Assembly: GCF_009688965.1 (NCBI RefSeq)
Contig: NZ_AP021875.1
Span: 558,001-622,000, forward strand
Length of the DNA: 64,000 bases
Reading direction: 5' to 3'
From: Desulfosarcina widdelii
Lineage (GTDB): Bacteria > Desulfobacterota > Desulfobacteria > Desulfobacterales > Desulfosarcinaceae
The position numbers were made by a program, and so were the translations under genes. The notes below the pieces were generated by a model. It saw only the letters and a list, made by a program, of their open reading frames with translations, made no database searches and had not been told where the DNA came from. Positions 24,977 through 34,198 of this stretch are shown here, piece after piece (position 1 is the first letter of the stretch; each line of letters starts with the position of its first letter).

Positions 24977-26425
24977 ATGCCATTGATGACAGCGGAACAA
25001 TACGAAAATAGTCTTCGTGCACTTAATCTAGAAGTTTATATGTTCGGTGAACGGGTCGCCAGCGTTGTCGACGATCCAATAATCCGACCGTCGATGAATG
25101 CCGTTGCCAAAACCTATGAGCTGGCCCACGACCCCAAATATGCAGATTTGATGACAGCCCGTTCTCATTTGACCGGCAATCGTATCAATCGCTTCACTCA
25201 TATCCACCAAAGCACCGAAGACTTGATAAAGAAAAGCAAAATGGGGCGGTTGCTCGGAAGAATGACGGGCTGTTGTTTTCAACGATGTGTGGGCATGGAT
25301 TCCCTCAATGCACTGTCCATAATTACCTACAACATCGATCAGAAACACGGAACAGAATACAACCAACGATTCAAAGCTTACTTGGAGTATGTTCAGGATA
25401 ATGACTTGGTGTGCGACGGCGCCATGACGGACCCCAAGGGTGATCGCAGTCTGCCACCTCATCAGCAACCAGATCCCGACCACTACCTTCGCGTTGTGGA
25501 GAAAAAGGATGATGGCATCGTAGTCCGCGGCGCCAAAGCTCACCAGACCGGGGCGGTCAATTCCCACGAAATCATCGTAATGCCCACTATCGCCATGGGT
25601 AAGGCGGACAGAGATTATGCGGTTTCTTTTGCCCTGCCAAGCGATGCCGAAGGAATCGTATACATCATGGGGCGCCAGTCCTGCGATACGCGAAAGTTGG
25701 AGGACGGCACACTGGACCAGGGTAACGTACTATTTGGCGGTCACGAAGCTCTGGTGGTGTTCGAAGATGTATTTGTACCTTGGGAACGCTTGTTCATGTG
25801 CGGAGAAAATGAGTTCGCCGGTCCGCTGGTGGAGATGTTTGCAGCCTATCACCGCCAGAGTTACGCATGCAAGGTCGGCGTAGGTGACGTTCTTATCGGC
25901 GCAGCGCAAATTGCGGCCGAGCATAACGGCGTTGAAAAGGCTTCGCATATTAAAGACAAGTTGATCGAGATGAATCACCTCAATGAGACCCTGTATTGCG
26001 GTTGTATTGCCTGCGCGTCGGAAGGACGCATGAAACCCAGCGGTACATTCTCCGTCAACACCCTGCTTGCTAATGTGCATAAACAAAACGTGACAAGGTA
26101 TCCATACGAAATTGCCAGACTCGCCCAAGACATCGCGGGTGGGCTGATGGTCACCTTGCCATCGGAAAAGGACCTAACGTCCTCCAAAACGCGAAAATGG
26201 GTGGAAAAATATTTCAAAACCCGTCCCGATCTGCAGACCACCGACAGAATGCGGATTCTGCGGCTGATCGAAAACCTGACCCTGGGAACCGCAGCTGTGG
26301 GTTACCTGACTGAATCGATGCACGGGGCAGGGTCTCCACAGGCACAGAGAATCATGATCGGGAGAAAAATCAACATGGCCGAGAAAAAAAGAGCAGCATT
26401 AACTTTGTGTGGAATTGACGAATAG
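24977..26425 (+). CDS. 4-hydroxybutyryl-CoA dehydratase / 4-hydroxyphenylacetate 3-hydroxylase family protein
   Basis: A 482-residue flavoprotein-fold protein. Cys100 and Cys104 (TGCCFQRCVG) and His292 with Cys298 (YHRQSYACKVGVGDV) correspond to the four [4Fe-4S] ligands of clostridial AbfD (Cys99, Cys103, His292, Cys299). This points to the radical dehydratase branch and not the oxygen-using hydroxylases, as does an anaerobic context. The His-Cys distance is six here and seven in AbfD as I recall it, so cluster geometry may differ. AAAAGGAGAA precedes the ATG. It follows PFOR by 45 bases and precedes the glycyl radical enzyme. The substrate is unknown; no CoA-transferase gene lies nearby. 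Confidence 0.8.
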   Translation: MPLMTAEQYENSLRALNLEVYMFGERVASVVDDPIIRPSMNAVAKTYELAHDPKYADLMTARSHLTGNRINRFTHIHQSTEDLIKKSKMGRLLGRMTGCCFQRCVGMDSLNALSIITYNIDQKHGTEYNQRFKAYLEYVQDNDLVCDGAMTDPKGDRSLPPHQQPDPDHYLRVVEKKDDGIVVRGAKAHQTGAVNSHEIIVMPTIAMGKADRDYAVSFALPSDAEGIVYIMGRQSCDTRKLEDGTLDQGNVLFGGHEALVVFEDVFVPWERLFMCGENEFAGPLVEMFAAYHRQSYACKVGVGDVLIGAAQIAAEHNGVEKASHIKDKLIEMNHLNETLYCGCIACASEGRMKPSGTFSVNTLLANVHKQNVTRYPYEIARLAQDIAGGLMVTLPSEKDLTSSKTRKWVEKYFKTRPDLQTTDRMRILRLIENLTLGTAAVGYLTESMHGAGSPQAQRIMIGRKINMAEKKRAALTLCGIDE

Positions 26426-26483
26426 ATTTTAGTTAGTGTCAATTTTCGGATATGGTTTTTGAAGATCCTAAATGAGGAGCCCT

Positions 26484-28844
26484 ATGGGAATAGCCAACCG
26501 TATTGAGAAACTAAAAAGTTCACTGTTTTCAGTTGAGCCTTTCGTCTGCGCGGAACGAGCTTCGCTTGTAACCGAAGCATATCAAAAATACGAACATGAG
26601 CCGGTTTGCGTAAAAAGAGCAAAGGCTTTGAATCACTATTTAACGAACATGGGAATTTACGTTGCGCCCGGTGAGTTGATCGTTGGGAATCAAACTGGTG
26701 CACCCGGGGGCGTGCCCGTTTTCCCCGAAACCCAGGCGAGCTGGCTGTCGACCCAGCTGGATCACATATCCGAGCGCAAATTTCATCGTCTTGACGTTAG
26801 CGATGCCGTTAAGGCCCAACTACGTTCGATTCTGCCATTTTGGAAAGGTAAAACTCCCCTTGACCGAGGACCGGGCTTGCTGCCTGAAGAGACACGCGCA
26901 GTATACGATATGAATCCTCCTGTTATTTCGCCGAACTTGACCATCAAAAATTCGGCCGGACATGTCGTACCGAACTACGAAATGGTGATTCGCAGGGGAT
27001 TCAAGCACATTCTGGAAGATGCTAAAAATAGGGCGGCGGAACTGGACAGGACACTGCCCGAAAGCCTTCCGGCGGCACAATTCTACAGAGCGTTCATTAT
27101 CGTTTGCGATGCGGTCATGACACTTGCACAGCGATACGCAAAAGAATGCCACAAACTGTCGAAAATGGAAAACGATCCCACAAGGGCGTCGGAGCTGGAA
27201 AGCATGGCACAAATCTGCGAACGGGTGCCTGCACATCCTGCCTCAAACTTCCATGAAGCTGTTCAGTCGTTCTGGTTCGCGCATCTGGTTGTCATGTTGG
27301 AAGGGGACGGACTTGCCGTTTCGCCCGGCCGCTTGGACCAATACCTGTATCCTTATTATAAGAGTGATTTATCAAATGAAGTCACTAACACAGACGACGC
27401 CAGGGAATTGATTGAAAACCTGTGGATAAAATTCAATCAAGTCCGACAACTACCGGATGTTCCGCCGGTTGGGCAGTATACAGCGGCATTTACAATGGCA
27501 CAAAACGTTATTGTCGGTGGTCAACAGTCGAATGGAAAAGATGCAACCAACGAATTATCATACTTGTTCCTACAAATTGAACGACACATCAGGTGCCCTC
27601 AACCCGCCCTTTCCGTGAGACTTCACAGCAGAACACCTGAAAAGCTTATCCGTGAAACTGTGGAAACGATTCGCCGTGGCGGGGGCAAACCGGCGGCATT
27701 TTACGATGACGCCGTAATTCCGTCGTTGATGAACAATGGTGTTACACTCGAAGATGCACGGGATTATGCTATCGTCGGTTGTGTCGAGCCTACGCCGAAC
27801 GGAAATTGCTTCGGCTGGACCAACGCCGCGATGTTCAATTTGGCGAGGTGCCTTGAATTATCTATTTTCCGGGGAGACCAAACGCACTCCGAAAATATTG
27901 AGCCTGAAAAGGTTGAGCTTCCAGGAACCTTCGCGGAGTTCCTGGACAGTTTCAAAAAACAGGTGGCGTTTTATGTGGAGCACATGTGCGTCATCTTAAA
28001 TACATGGGATCGCATTCAGTCCGAGTTGGTCCCCTTGCCCTTTCTTTCCACTATGGTCGATGGGTGTCTGGCGTGCGGTACGGATGTAGTTAAGGGCGGT
28101 GCGAAATACAATTTCACCGGCCCTCAGGGAGCGGGTATTGCAAATGTGGCGGACTCTTTGGCCGCAATCAAGACCGGCGTGTTTGATGAACAGTTCATAT
28201 CGTTCGAGGCGCTCAAAGATGCCCTGAGACATGATTTTCCCGACCAGCGCATTCAGCAGTATCTGATCAACAAGTTGCCAAAATATGGGAACGATGACGA
28301 TTCAGTAGACTGCTTCGCAGAGGAAATTGCAGCCCATTATTGTAATTGTATAAGGAAAAACAAGAACCCTCGAAATGGCTGTTTTCGGCCAGGGTTGTAC
28401 ACGGTGGCAGCGCATGTCGCCTTAGGAAAAGCCGTCGGAGCGCTACCCGACGGTAGGAAGAAGAGCGAACCGCTGGCAGACGGCGTTTCACCCGCGCACG
28501 GCCGTGATCGTAACGGCATTACTGCCCTGGCGAAATCTGCATCCAAAATCGATCATGTACTCGCTGGTAATGGTACGAACTTGAACCCGCGCCTTCATCC
28601 GCAACTACTTGAAGATCGGGAGGGCCGGTTGGCTTTTCAAACGTTTTTAAGGGCCTTGGCCGAACTCAAAATTCTGCACGCGCAATTCAATGTAGTAACT
28701 TCAAAAGAGCTCAAGGAAGCGCAATACGATCCGGAAAGATATAAGGATCTGTTGGTCAGGGTGTCCGGATACAGTGCATTCTTCGTAGATCTTAACACTG
28801 ATTTACAGGACGATATTATCGCCAGGACCGAACATATGGTCTAA
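26484..28844 (+). CDS. Glycyl radical enzyme, dehydratase/lyase type
   Basis: About 786 residues from the ATG at 26484, which follows GAGGAGC; an ATG at 26472 is possible. It has the active-site loop VGCVEPTPNG, with Cys near residue 433 and Glu two after, and the glycyl radical loop RVSGYSAFF near 762. GCVEP marks the dehydratase/C-X lyase group (diol dehydratases, choline TMA-lyase, isethionate and DHPS lyases, hydroxyproline dehydratase) and not pyruvate formate-lyase, which has CC. Its activase is encoded at 33.25 kb in the same cluster. TRAP genes and an iron alcohol dehydrogenase between the two match known sulfonate (Isl/Hps) or diol loci, but the specificity cannot be read from motifs alone. 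Confidence 0.9.
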   Translation: MGIANRIEKLKSSLFSVEPFVCAERASLVTEAYQKYEHEPVCVKRAKALNHYLTNMGIYVAPGELIVGNQTGAPGGVPVFPETQASWLSTQLDHISERKFHRLDVSDAVKAQLRSILPFWKGKTPLDRGPGLLPEETRAVYDMNPPVISPNLTIKNSAGHVVPNYEMVIRRGFKHILEDAKNRAAELDRTLPESLPAAQFYRAFIIVCDAVMTLAQRYAKECHKLSKMENDPTRASELESMAQICERVPAHPASNFHEAVQSFWFAHLVVMLEGDGLAVSPGRLDQYLYPYYKSDLSNEVTNTDDARELIENLWIKFNQVRQLPDVPPVGQYTAAFTMAQNVIVGGQQSNGKDATNELSYLFLQIERHIRCPQPALSVRLHSRTPEKLIRETVETIRRGGGKPAAFYDDAVIPSLMNNGVTLEDARDYAIVGCVEPTPNGNCFGWTNAAMFNLARCLELSIFRGDQTHSENIEPEKVELPGTFAEFLDSFKKQVAFYVEHMCVILNTWDRIQSELVPLPFLSTMVDGCLACGTDVVKGGAKYNFTGPQGAGIANVADSLAAIKTGVFDEQFISFEALKDALRHDFPDQRIQQYLINKLPKYGNDDDSVDCFAEEIAAHYCNCIRKNKNPRNGCFRPGLYTVAAHVALGKAVGALPDGRKKSEPLADGVSPAHGRDRNGITALAKSASKIDHVLAGNGTNLNPRLHPQLLEDREGRLAFQTFLRALAELKILHAQFNVVTSKELKEAQYDPERYKDLLVRVSGYSAFFVDLNTDLQDDIIARTEHMV

Positions 28845-29056
28845 CCAATTCAGTCTATAGGCCTCTGTGCATCTATAAAAATCAGGATAAACAACGGCAT
28901 CGGGCCGCAATGCTGTCAAGGATAAATGTTGGATAATTCGGCAATGGGCATATTCACGATCCCCTGAAGGGAAAAACGATGCATACCAACAAAAAAACGG
29001 ATCAATTGTCGTTTCCCGGGGATTAGTCGTCAAACTAACTAATTTTGGAGGGTACT

Positions 29057-30070
29057 ATGGCTATCATTCGCAAAAAACCGTTTCTTTTCTTCGCAATCGC
29101 TATGTTGGTTGCCATCTGTTTCAGTACGGCCGACGTTTTCGCCAAAGAGAAAGTGTTTCGCCTGCGCTTTGCTCATGTAAACAGTGAAAGTGCAATGGTT
29201 CACAAAGAAGCCGTTTACTTTGCAGATCGCCTGGAAGAAGTTTCGGGCGGACGGTTGAAGCTGGAAATTTTTCCCAATGCATCCCTGGGAAGTGAAACAC
29301 AGTTAATTGAAATGGTGGATGCTGGACTTTTGGACCTGGCCGCGACAACAGCTATGGGAATAGGTGCCCTTGTACCGCAAATTTCAGTGTTAGATGCGGC
29401 TTTCGTCCTGAAAGATTACAATCACCAAGTCAAGGTTGTCAACGGGCCGGTAGGAAAAGAGCTGTTCGACCTTGTCGCGGCAAAAACGAATTTTGTGGTT
29501 GTTGCCTGCCCCACCTACGGTGTTCGGCATCTCACCGTTAAAAACAGAAAGGTTCAAGAACCGTCGGATGCAAGCGGCCTCAAGGTGCGGGCAATGAATT
29601 TCGAGCAGGCCATGCTTAACGTCAAATCTCTCGGTGCGACACCCATCCCCGTTCCTTTTGCAGAGCTCTACACGTCGCTGCAACAGCGCATCGTGGATGG
29701 TCAGGAAAACCCACTGAACACGATCCTGGCATCGAAATTTTACGAAGTGCAGGATTATGTTTGCCTTACAGGCCACGTAGTCACCAATGGGCCCTTTATT
29801 ATGAGCAAGCGGAAGTGGGATAAGCTGCCAAATGATTTGAAAGAGATCGTTGCTCAAGTCGGTCAGGAGACCAATGTTTGGGCCGCTAAGCTGGCGACGG
29901 AAAAGGAAAGTGAGTGGCTCAATGAGCTTGTCGACAGGGGCATGACAGCTGTCGAAATTTCACCGGCCGCCAGGGAAAAGTTTATCGAGAATGCAAAGAA
30001 CATTATCGTACCGGCATTCGCCGAAAAATGGGACGGTTACTATGAGCGCATCTCGGCAGCGGATCGCTGA
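29057..30070 (+). CDS. dctP: TRAP transporter solute-binding protein (DctP type)
   Basis: About 337 residues from ATG 29057, preceded by TTGGAGGG. A signal peptide (RKKPFLFFAIAMLVAICFS, cleavage near FAKE) exports it to the periplasm. The mature part follows the DctP pattern: FRLRFAHVNSESAMVHKEAV, then VRAMNFEQAM with the conserved Arg for a carboxylate or sulfonate, then DGQENPLNTI. It captures the substrate for the DctQ and DctM membrane subunits encoded 1.3 kb downstream. An iron alcohol dehydrogenase gene is inserted between binding protein and membrane genes, an unusual order. Confidence 0.92.
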   Translation: MAIIRKKPFLFFAIAMLVAICFSTADVFAKEKVFRLRFAHVNSESAMVHKEAVYFADRLEEVSGGRLKLEIFPNASLGSETQLIEMVDAGLLDLAATTAMGIGALVPQISVLDAAFVLKDYNHQVKVVNGPVGKELFDLVAAKTNFVVVACPTYGVRHLTVKNRKVQEPSDASGLKVRAMNFEQAMLNVKSLGATPIPVPFAELYTSLQQRIVDGQENPLNTILASKFYEVQDYVCLTGHVVTNGPFIMSKRKWDKLPNDLKEIVAQVGQETNVWAAKLATEKESEWLNELVDRGMTAVEISPAAREKFIENAKNIIVPAFAEKWDGYYERISAADR

Positions 30071-30104
30071 AAGCCAAATAATTGAATAAAACCGGGTTGA
30101 GGGA

Positions 30105-30136
30105 TTGGCCTCTGGAGAACAACTCCCAGAGGTCAA
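30105..30136 (+). promoter_or_regulatory. Stem-loop after the binding-protein gene
   Basis: TTGGCCTCTGG (30105-30115) pairs with CCAGAGGTCAA (30126-30136) around a 10-base loop. No U-run follows on the plus strand. Hairpins in this place commonly protect the abundant binding-protein message and reduce read-through into the lower-expressed membrane genes. Confidence 0.6.
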
Positions 30137-30199
30137 TCTAAAAACACTCGGTCAAAAAATATACTTTAACAAATATTTCTGCATGCGGCGAGGTTCCTC

Positions 30200-31342
30200 A
30201 TGTTAAATTTCGAATATTACAATCCGACTAAAATACAGTTCGGCAAAGAAGTATGCACCCGTCTGGGTAGAACGATTCAATCCATGGGGTGCCACAAAGT
30301 AATCCTAATAGGCGGCGGGGGGAGTGCCAAAAAAAACGGGGCCTATGAACAAGTTGTAACCTCTCTTCAAAATTCAAAGATAGAATGGATCGAATCCTGG
30401 GGTGTACAAGCCAACCCGGAAATTGAGAAAGTCCGAGAAATGATCACACTGGCAAAGGATTTCAATGCTGATGCCGTGCTGGCCCTGGGGGGCGGTAGTG
30501 TCATTGATTCGGCAAAATCAGTTGCGGCCGGGGTGTTTGTGCAGGATGTCTGGAAGCTGTTTCTGGATTTGAATCCAATTGAGGACGCTTTGCCAATTTT
30601 CACCGTATTAACCATTTCCGGAACCTGTTCCGAGATGAATTCTTCGGCCGTTGTAACCAATGCTGAAACAAGACAGAAATGGCATATCAAAGGACCCGCC
30701 CTGTTTCCGAAGGTATCATTTATCGACCCTATCTTTCAGGCAAGCCTTCCATGGCGTCAAACGGTATATGGCGCCCTTGATGCAATGAGTCATATTACCG
30801 AGTTTTACTTTGTAGATGAGCGGGCCGAAACTACGCTGTCAATAAATGAAAGCCTCTGCAACACCATCATCAAAATGGTTGACCGGCTGAAAAACGATCA
30901 GGAGGATTATTATAGCCGCGCCAGCCTGGCATGGGCATCTACACTTGCGTTTAACGGTACGAGCGGCGCAGGACTAGGGGCAGGGGACTTCGCACTGCAT
31001 GGGATAGAACACGCGGTGAGCGCGGTGCAACCGGATGTGCCCCACGGCGCCGGTATGGGCGTTCTTTTCCTGGCGTGGGCAACGTATTGCATGGACGCCA
31101 ATCCCCGGCTATTCGACAGGTGGGCAAAACAGATCTGGGGAGAGGACGATGCCAGGTCTGGAATCGAAGCCATGCGCGCCAGAATCCGCAGCTGGGGCAG
31201 TGCTGTGACGCTCCGTGAACTGGGGGTCCAAGAGGCGGACATTGACGAAGTCGCCCAAATTGCAGCCAGTGCGAAGAGAGAAGGTTTTGTAAAACGAATC
31301 TTGCTACCGGATATCCAGGCCATTTTGAAAATGGCTCTCTAA
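30200..31342 (+). CDS. Iron-containing alcohol dehydrogenase (first copy)
   Basis: A 380-residue family III dehydrogenase. It has the nucleotide-binding GGGSVIDSAKSVA near residue 97, a metal site whose Asp and His residues lie in GALDAMSHITEFY and HGIEHAVSA, and a further His in PDVPHGAGM. The overall pattern is closest to YqhD/BdhA-type NADPH aldehyde reductases. It would reduce the aldehyde or ketone made by the glycyl radical enzyme, or oxidise an alcohol substrate. It lies between the binding-protein and membrane genes of the TRAP system, so it is surely part of this pathway. Confidence 0.9.
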   Translation: MLNFEYYNPTKIQFGKEVCTRLGRTIQSMGCHKVILIGGGGSAKKNGAYEQVVTSLQNSKIEWIESWGVQANPEIEKVREMITLAKDFNADAVLALGGGSVIDSAKSVAAGVFVQDVWKLFLDLNPIEDALPIFTVLTISGTCSEMNSSAVVTNAETRQKWHIKGPALFPKVSFIDPIFQASLPWRQTVYGALDAMSHITEFYFVDERAETTLSINESLCNTIIKMVDRLKNDQEDYYSRASLAWASTLAFNGTSGAGLGAGDFALHGIEHAVSAVQPDVPHGAGMGVLFLAWATYCMDANPRLFDRWAKQIWGEDDARSGIEAMRARIRSWGSAVTLRELGVQEADIDEVAQIAASAKREGFVKRILLPDIQAILKMAL

Positions 31343-31410
31343 AAGATTGTAAAATAATTCGGGTTTGTACCCAAGTATTCATATTGATTTCATTCCATGG
31401 GGACTCAATC

Positions 31411-31899
31411 ATGCAAACGGAAAAAAGAGCTGACGGTGACCACGATGATGAAAGATCCGTGTTTGCGAGATATTTCAACATAGAACTTCTTCTCGTACTC
31501 TTGCTGGTTGCCATACTTTTCATTGCCGGCGCGCAGGTCGTCGGTAGGTATCTTTTTTCTGCCCCCCTCGCCTGGGCGGAGGAATTGACGCGGATTTTGC
31601 TGGTGTGGCTTGTTTTCCTGGGCACCGCCGAAGCGATCAGAACAAACACCCATATACGTCTGGAAGCCATTGACCGGAGCAAAAAAGTATGGCTGAGAAA
31701 ATCATCCCGTTTGATCATATCCGTGCTGATGGTGGTGATTGTCACGGTGTGCTTGTACCAAGGCGCTTACTGGCTGAAAGTGGTCAAGGGGAGTACCCCC
31801 GCACTCGGTATTGATATCCGCCTGAAATATGCCGCCTTACCCTCGTCAATGTTGCTGGCGTGTTGGTATATTCTTCGTCGATTTCTAAAAAAAGCTTAA
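31411..31899 (+). CDS. dctQ: TRAP transporter small membrane subunit (DctQ type)
   Basis: About 162 residues from ATG 31411 (GGGGACTC upstream). Four membrane helices are predicted, starting at ELLLVLLLVAILFIAGAQVV. The DctQ signature WAEELTRILLVWLVFLGTAE is complete. It pairs with the large DctM subunit that starts 28 bases downstream to form the ion-coupled importer. The cytosolic N-terminus is charged and has no known function. Confidence 0.92.
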   Translation: MQTEKRADGDHDDERSVFARYFNIELLLVLLLVAILFIAGAQVVGRYLFSAPLAWAEELTRILLVWLVFLGTAEAIRTNTHIRLEAIDRSKKVWLRKSSRLIISVLMVVIVTVCLYQGAYWLKVVKGSTPALGIDIRLKYAALPSSMLLACWYILRRFLKKA

Positions 31900-31927
31900 T
31901 AAACATCCAACAGGGAAATAACTGATC

Positions 31928-33202
31928 ATGATGCTAATCGGTATGTTAATCCTGTTTGTTGTATTCCTTATATTTGGAGTACCTGTTTTCTACACGCTCG
32001 GCATACTATCGATTGGGTACCTGTATTTCTTGGACCTGCCGATGCAGGTCATCCCCCAACGAATGGTTGCAGGAACGGACTCTTTTGTACTTCTGGCCAT
32101 TCCGTTCTTTGTTCTGGCTGGCGAGCTGATGAACAGTGCCGGTATTACGAACAGGATTTTTAATTTTTCACGAAACATCATCGGACATATAAAGGGCGGA
32201 CTGGGGCATGTAAATGTGCTTGCCAGTATCATCTTCTCCGGTATGTCCGGTTCAGCATTGGCCGATTCAGCGGGACTTGGATTGGTGGAAGTCAAAGCGA
32301 TGGTCGATGACGGGTGGCAAAAGAAGGATGCGGCAGCAATCACGGTCGCATCGGCTACCATTGGCCCGATAATACCACCCAGCATACCATTGGTCATTTA
32401 TGGTGTCATTGCTGAACAATCTATTGGAAAGCTATTTCTGGGAGGTGCTATCCCTGGGTTGTTGCTGGGCGGTATGATGATGCTTATCATTTACAGCATT
32501 GCCGGCAGAAAAAAATTCCCCTTGCAGCAACGTTCATCCCTGAAAAATATGGCTCGGTCATTATACCGTGCGATCCCGGCCCTGTTGATGCCAGTTTTCA
32601 TTCTTGCCGTAATCGTGTTGGGCATTGCCAGTCCCACGGAGGCGGGCCTGGTCGCGGTCGTATACAGCCTTATTCTTGGTGGATTGGTATATAGGGAGTT
32701 GACTTTCTCACGGTTGCTTCTTGCTCTAAAAAACACCGCTAAAATGACGGCAACTATCATGATCATTGTCAGTGTCGCAAATTTATTGGGATGGATCATC
32801 ACAATTGAGCGCGCTGCAGATGCGCTGGCGAATTTCGCTGTTTCCCTGACGGGAAGCCCGACGCTTTTGCTGCTGGCTGTCAACTTATTGCTGTTGATTG
32901 TGGGTTGTTTTATGGAATCAATCAGTGCCCTTTTGATTTTTACCCCCTTATTGCTTCCCGCGCTAACTTCTGTAGGAGTCGATCCTGTGCATTTCGGGGT
33001 TGTAGCAGTGCTCAACCTCATGATCGGGCTTGTTACACCGCCCCTGGGAATGGGTGTCTATGTAATGTCGGGTGTAGCCAATTTGCCACCCGAATCGATT
33101 TTCAGAAGTGCGGCCATTTATTACATTCCACTTTTCGCAACACTTATTATGGTAACGGTTTTTCCAAGTTTAGTGACATGGCTGCCCGATCTTCTCATGT
33201 AA
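31928..33202 (+). CDS. dctM: TRAP transporter large membrane subunit (DctM type)
   Basis: A 424-residue membrane protein with about 12 helices. Family marks include VLLAIPFFVLAGELMNSAGI, the SGSALADSAGLGLVEVKAM segment and IGPIIPPSIPLVIYG in the core. It carries the substrate across the inner membrane using a sodium gradient, supplied by the DctP protein and helped by DctQ. It is followed 48 bases later by the activase of the glycyl radical enzyme, which ties transport and catabolism together. Confidence 0.95.
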   Translation: MMLIGMLILFVVFLIFGVPVFYTLGILSIGYLYFLDLPMQVIPQRMVAGTDSFVLLAIPFFVLAGELMNSAGITNRIFNFSRNIIGHIKGGLGHVNVLASIIFSGMSGSALADSAGLGLVEVKAMVDDGWQKKDAAAITVASATIGPIIPPSIPLVIYGVIAEQSIGKLFLGGAIPGLLLGGMMMLIIYSIAGRKKFPLQQRSSLKNMARSLYRAIPALLMPVFILAVIVLGIASPTEAGLVAVVYSLILGGLVYRELTFSRLLLALKNTAKMTATIMIIVSVANLLGWIITIERAADALANFAVSLTGSPTLLLLAVNLLLLIVGCFMESISALLIFTPLLLPALTSVGVDPVHFGVVAVLNLMIGLVTPPLGMGVYVMSGVANLPPESIFRSAAIYYIPLFATLIMVTVFPSLVTWLPDLLM

Positions 33203-33250
33203 GTATTAATTCCATGGGAAACTTGTGCTGTTTTGAGGCGGAGTAAACAT

Positions 33251-34198
33251 ATGTCAAACCCTTTGGTTTTCGATATCCAACGCTATTGCATTCATGACGG
33301 ACCCGGCATTCGCACAACGGTCTTTTTGAAAGGCTGCCCCTTAAAATGTCTGTGGTGTCACAATCCTGAATCCCAAAACACGGGCCTCGACCTGCGATTC
33401 ATCGTCTCACGATGCACCTCCTGCCGCGCGTGCGTCGAGGCCTGCCCTATAGGGGCGATTGCCGAACCCGGCTTCATCGATAGAGTAGCGTGCGATGGAT
33501 GCGGCCTGTGCGCGGAGCACTGCTATGCCGATGCGCTGCAGATTGCCGGAACGGAAATGAGCGCTAAAGAAATCGTTGTGCTTGTGCAGAAAGATACCAT
33601 TTTTTACAGAGATTGCGGGGGCGTAACACTTAGCGGCGGTGAACCGTTGCTTAAGGAAATATTTGCCTTGGACGTTCTTAAAAAATGTAAGGATGCAGGC
33701 ATAACCACTGCGGTAGAAACCTCCGGAGCCGTAAAATGGGAATCGATTCAATCTGTGCTTACTTATGTCGACCACTGGTACTACGACATAAAACATATCG
33801 ACTCAAAAAAACATAAAGCCCTCACCGGTATCAGCAACAAGAGGATATTGGAGAATTTTCGTCGTTTGAATACGCTCAGAGTCGGGAGTTTAACTGTCAG
33901 GATTCCCTTGGTCGTAGGGTATAACAGCGAAGAAAGGGATTTACAATTGCTGGGAGAGTGGCTCGTAAAAAACAAATTTGAGGGTGAAGTCGAAGTGCTG
34001 CCGTACCATAAAAACGCTATAGGCAAGTATGAACAACTGGGCAGGCCGTATGACTGTCCGGATGCAAAGACACCAGACGGCAATATACTCAAAAACGTCA
34101 AGATACTGTTCGAAAAACTGGGTATCAAATGCCGGACCCCTGCCATTGAGGGCCAAAATTCTGTGGATTCACGCGGGAGCATGACATCGAACCCGTGA
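33251..34198 (+). CDS. Glycyl radical enzyme activase (radical SAM)
   Basis: About 315 residues from ATG 33251 (GGCGGAG upstream). It has the radical SAM motif CPLKCLWC (CX3CX2C) near residue 30, followed by a two-cluster ferredoxin insert (CTSCRACVEACPIGAI and CDGCGLCAEHC) as in activases for dehydratase-type glycyl radical enzymes. It makes a 5'-deoxyadenosyl radical that removes hydrogen from the Gly of RVSGY in the partner. Its last codons overlap the following MFS gene by four bases. Confidence 0.94.
   Translation: MSNPLVFDIQRYCIHDGPGIRTTVFLKGCPLKCLWCHNPESQNTGLDLRFIVSRCTSCRACVEACPIGAIAEPGFIDRVACDGCGLCAEHCYADALQIAGTEMSAKEIVVLVQKDTIFYRDCGGVTLSGGEPLLKEIFALDVLKKCKDAGITTAVETSGAVKWESIQSVLTYVDHWYYDIKHIDSKKHKALTGISNKRILENFRRLNTLRVGSLTVRIPLVVGYNSEERDLQLLGEWLVKNKFEGEVEVLPYHKNAIGKYEQLGRPYDCPDAKTPDGNILKNVKILFEKLGIKCRTPAIEGQNSVDSRGSMTSNP

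Noticed and set aside
26484..28844. Calling the glycyl radical enzyme isethionate lyase or DHPS lyase
   Set aside because: The TRAP/ADH context fits, but no substrate-specific residues could be verified from memory; only the dehydratase/lyase group is supported.
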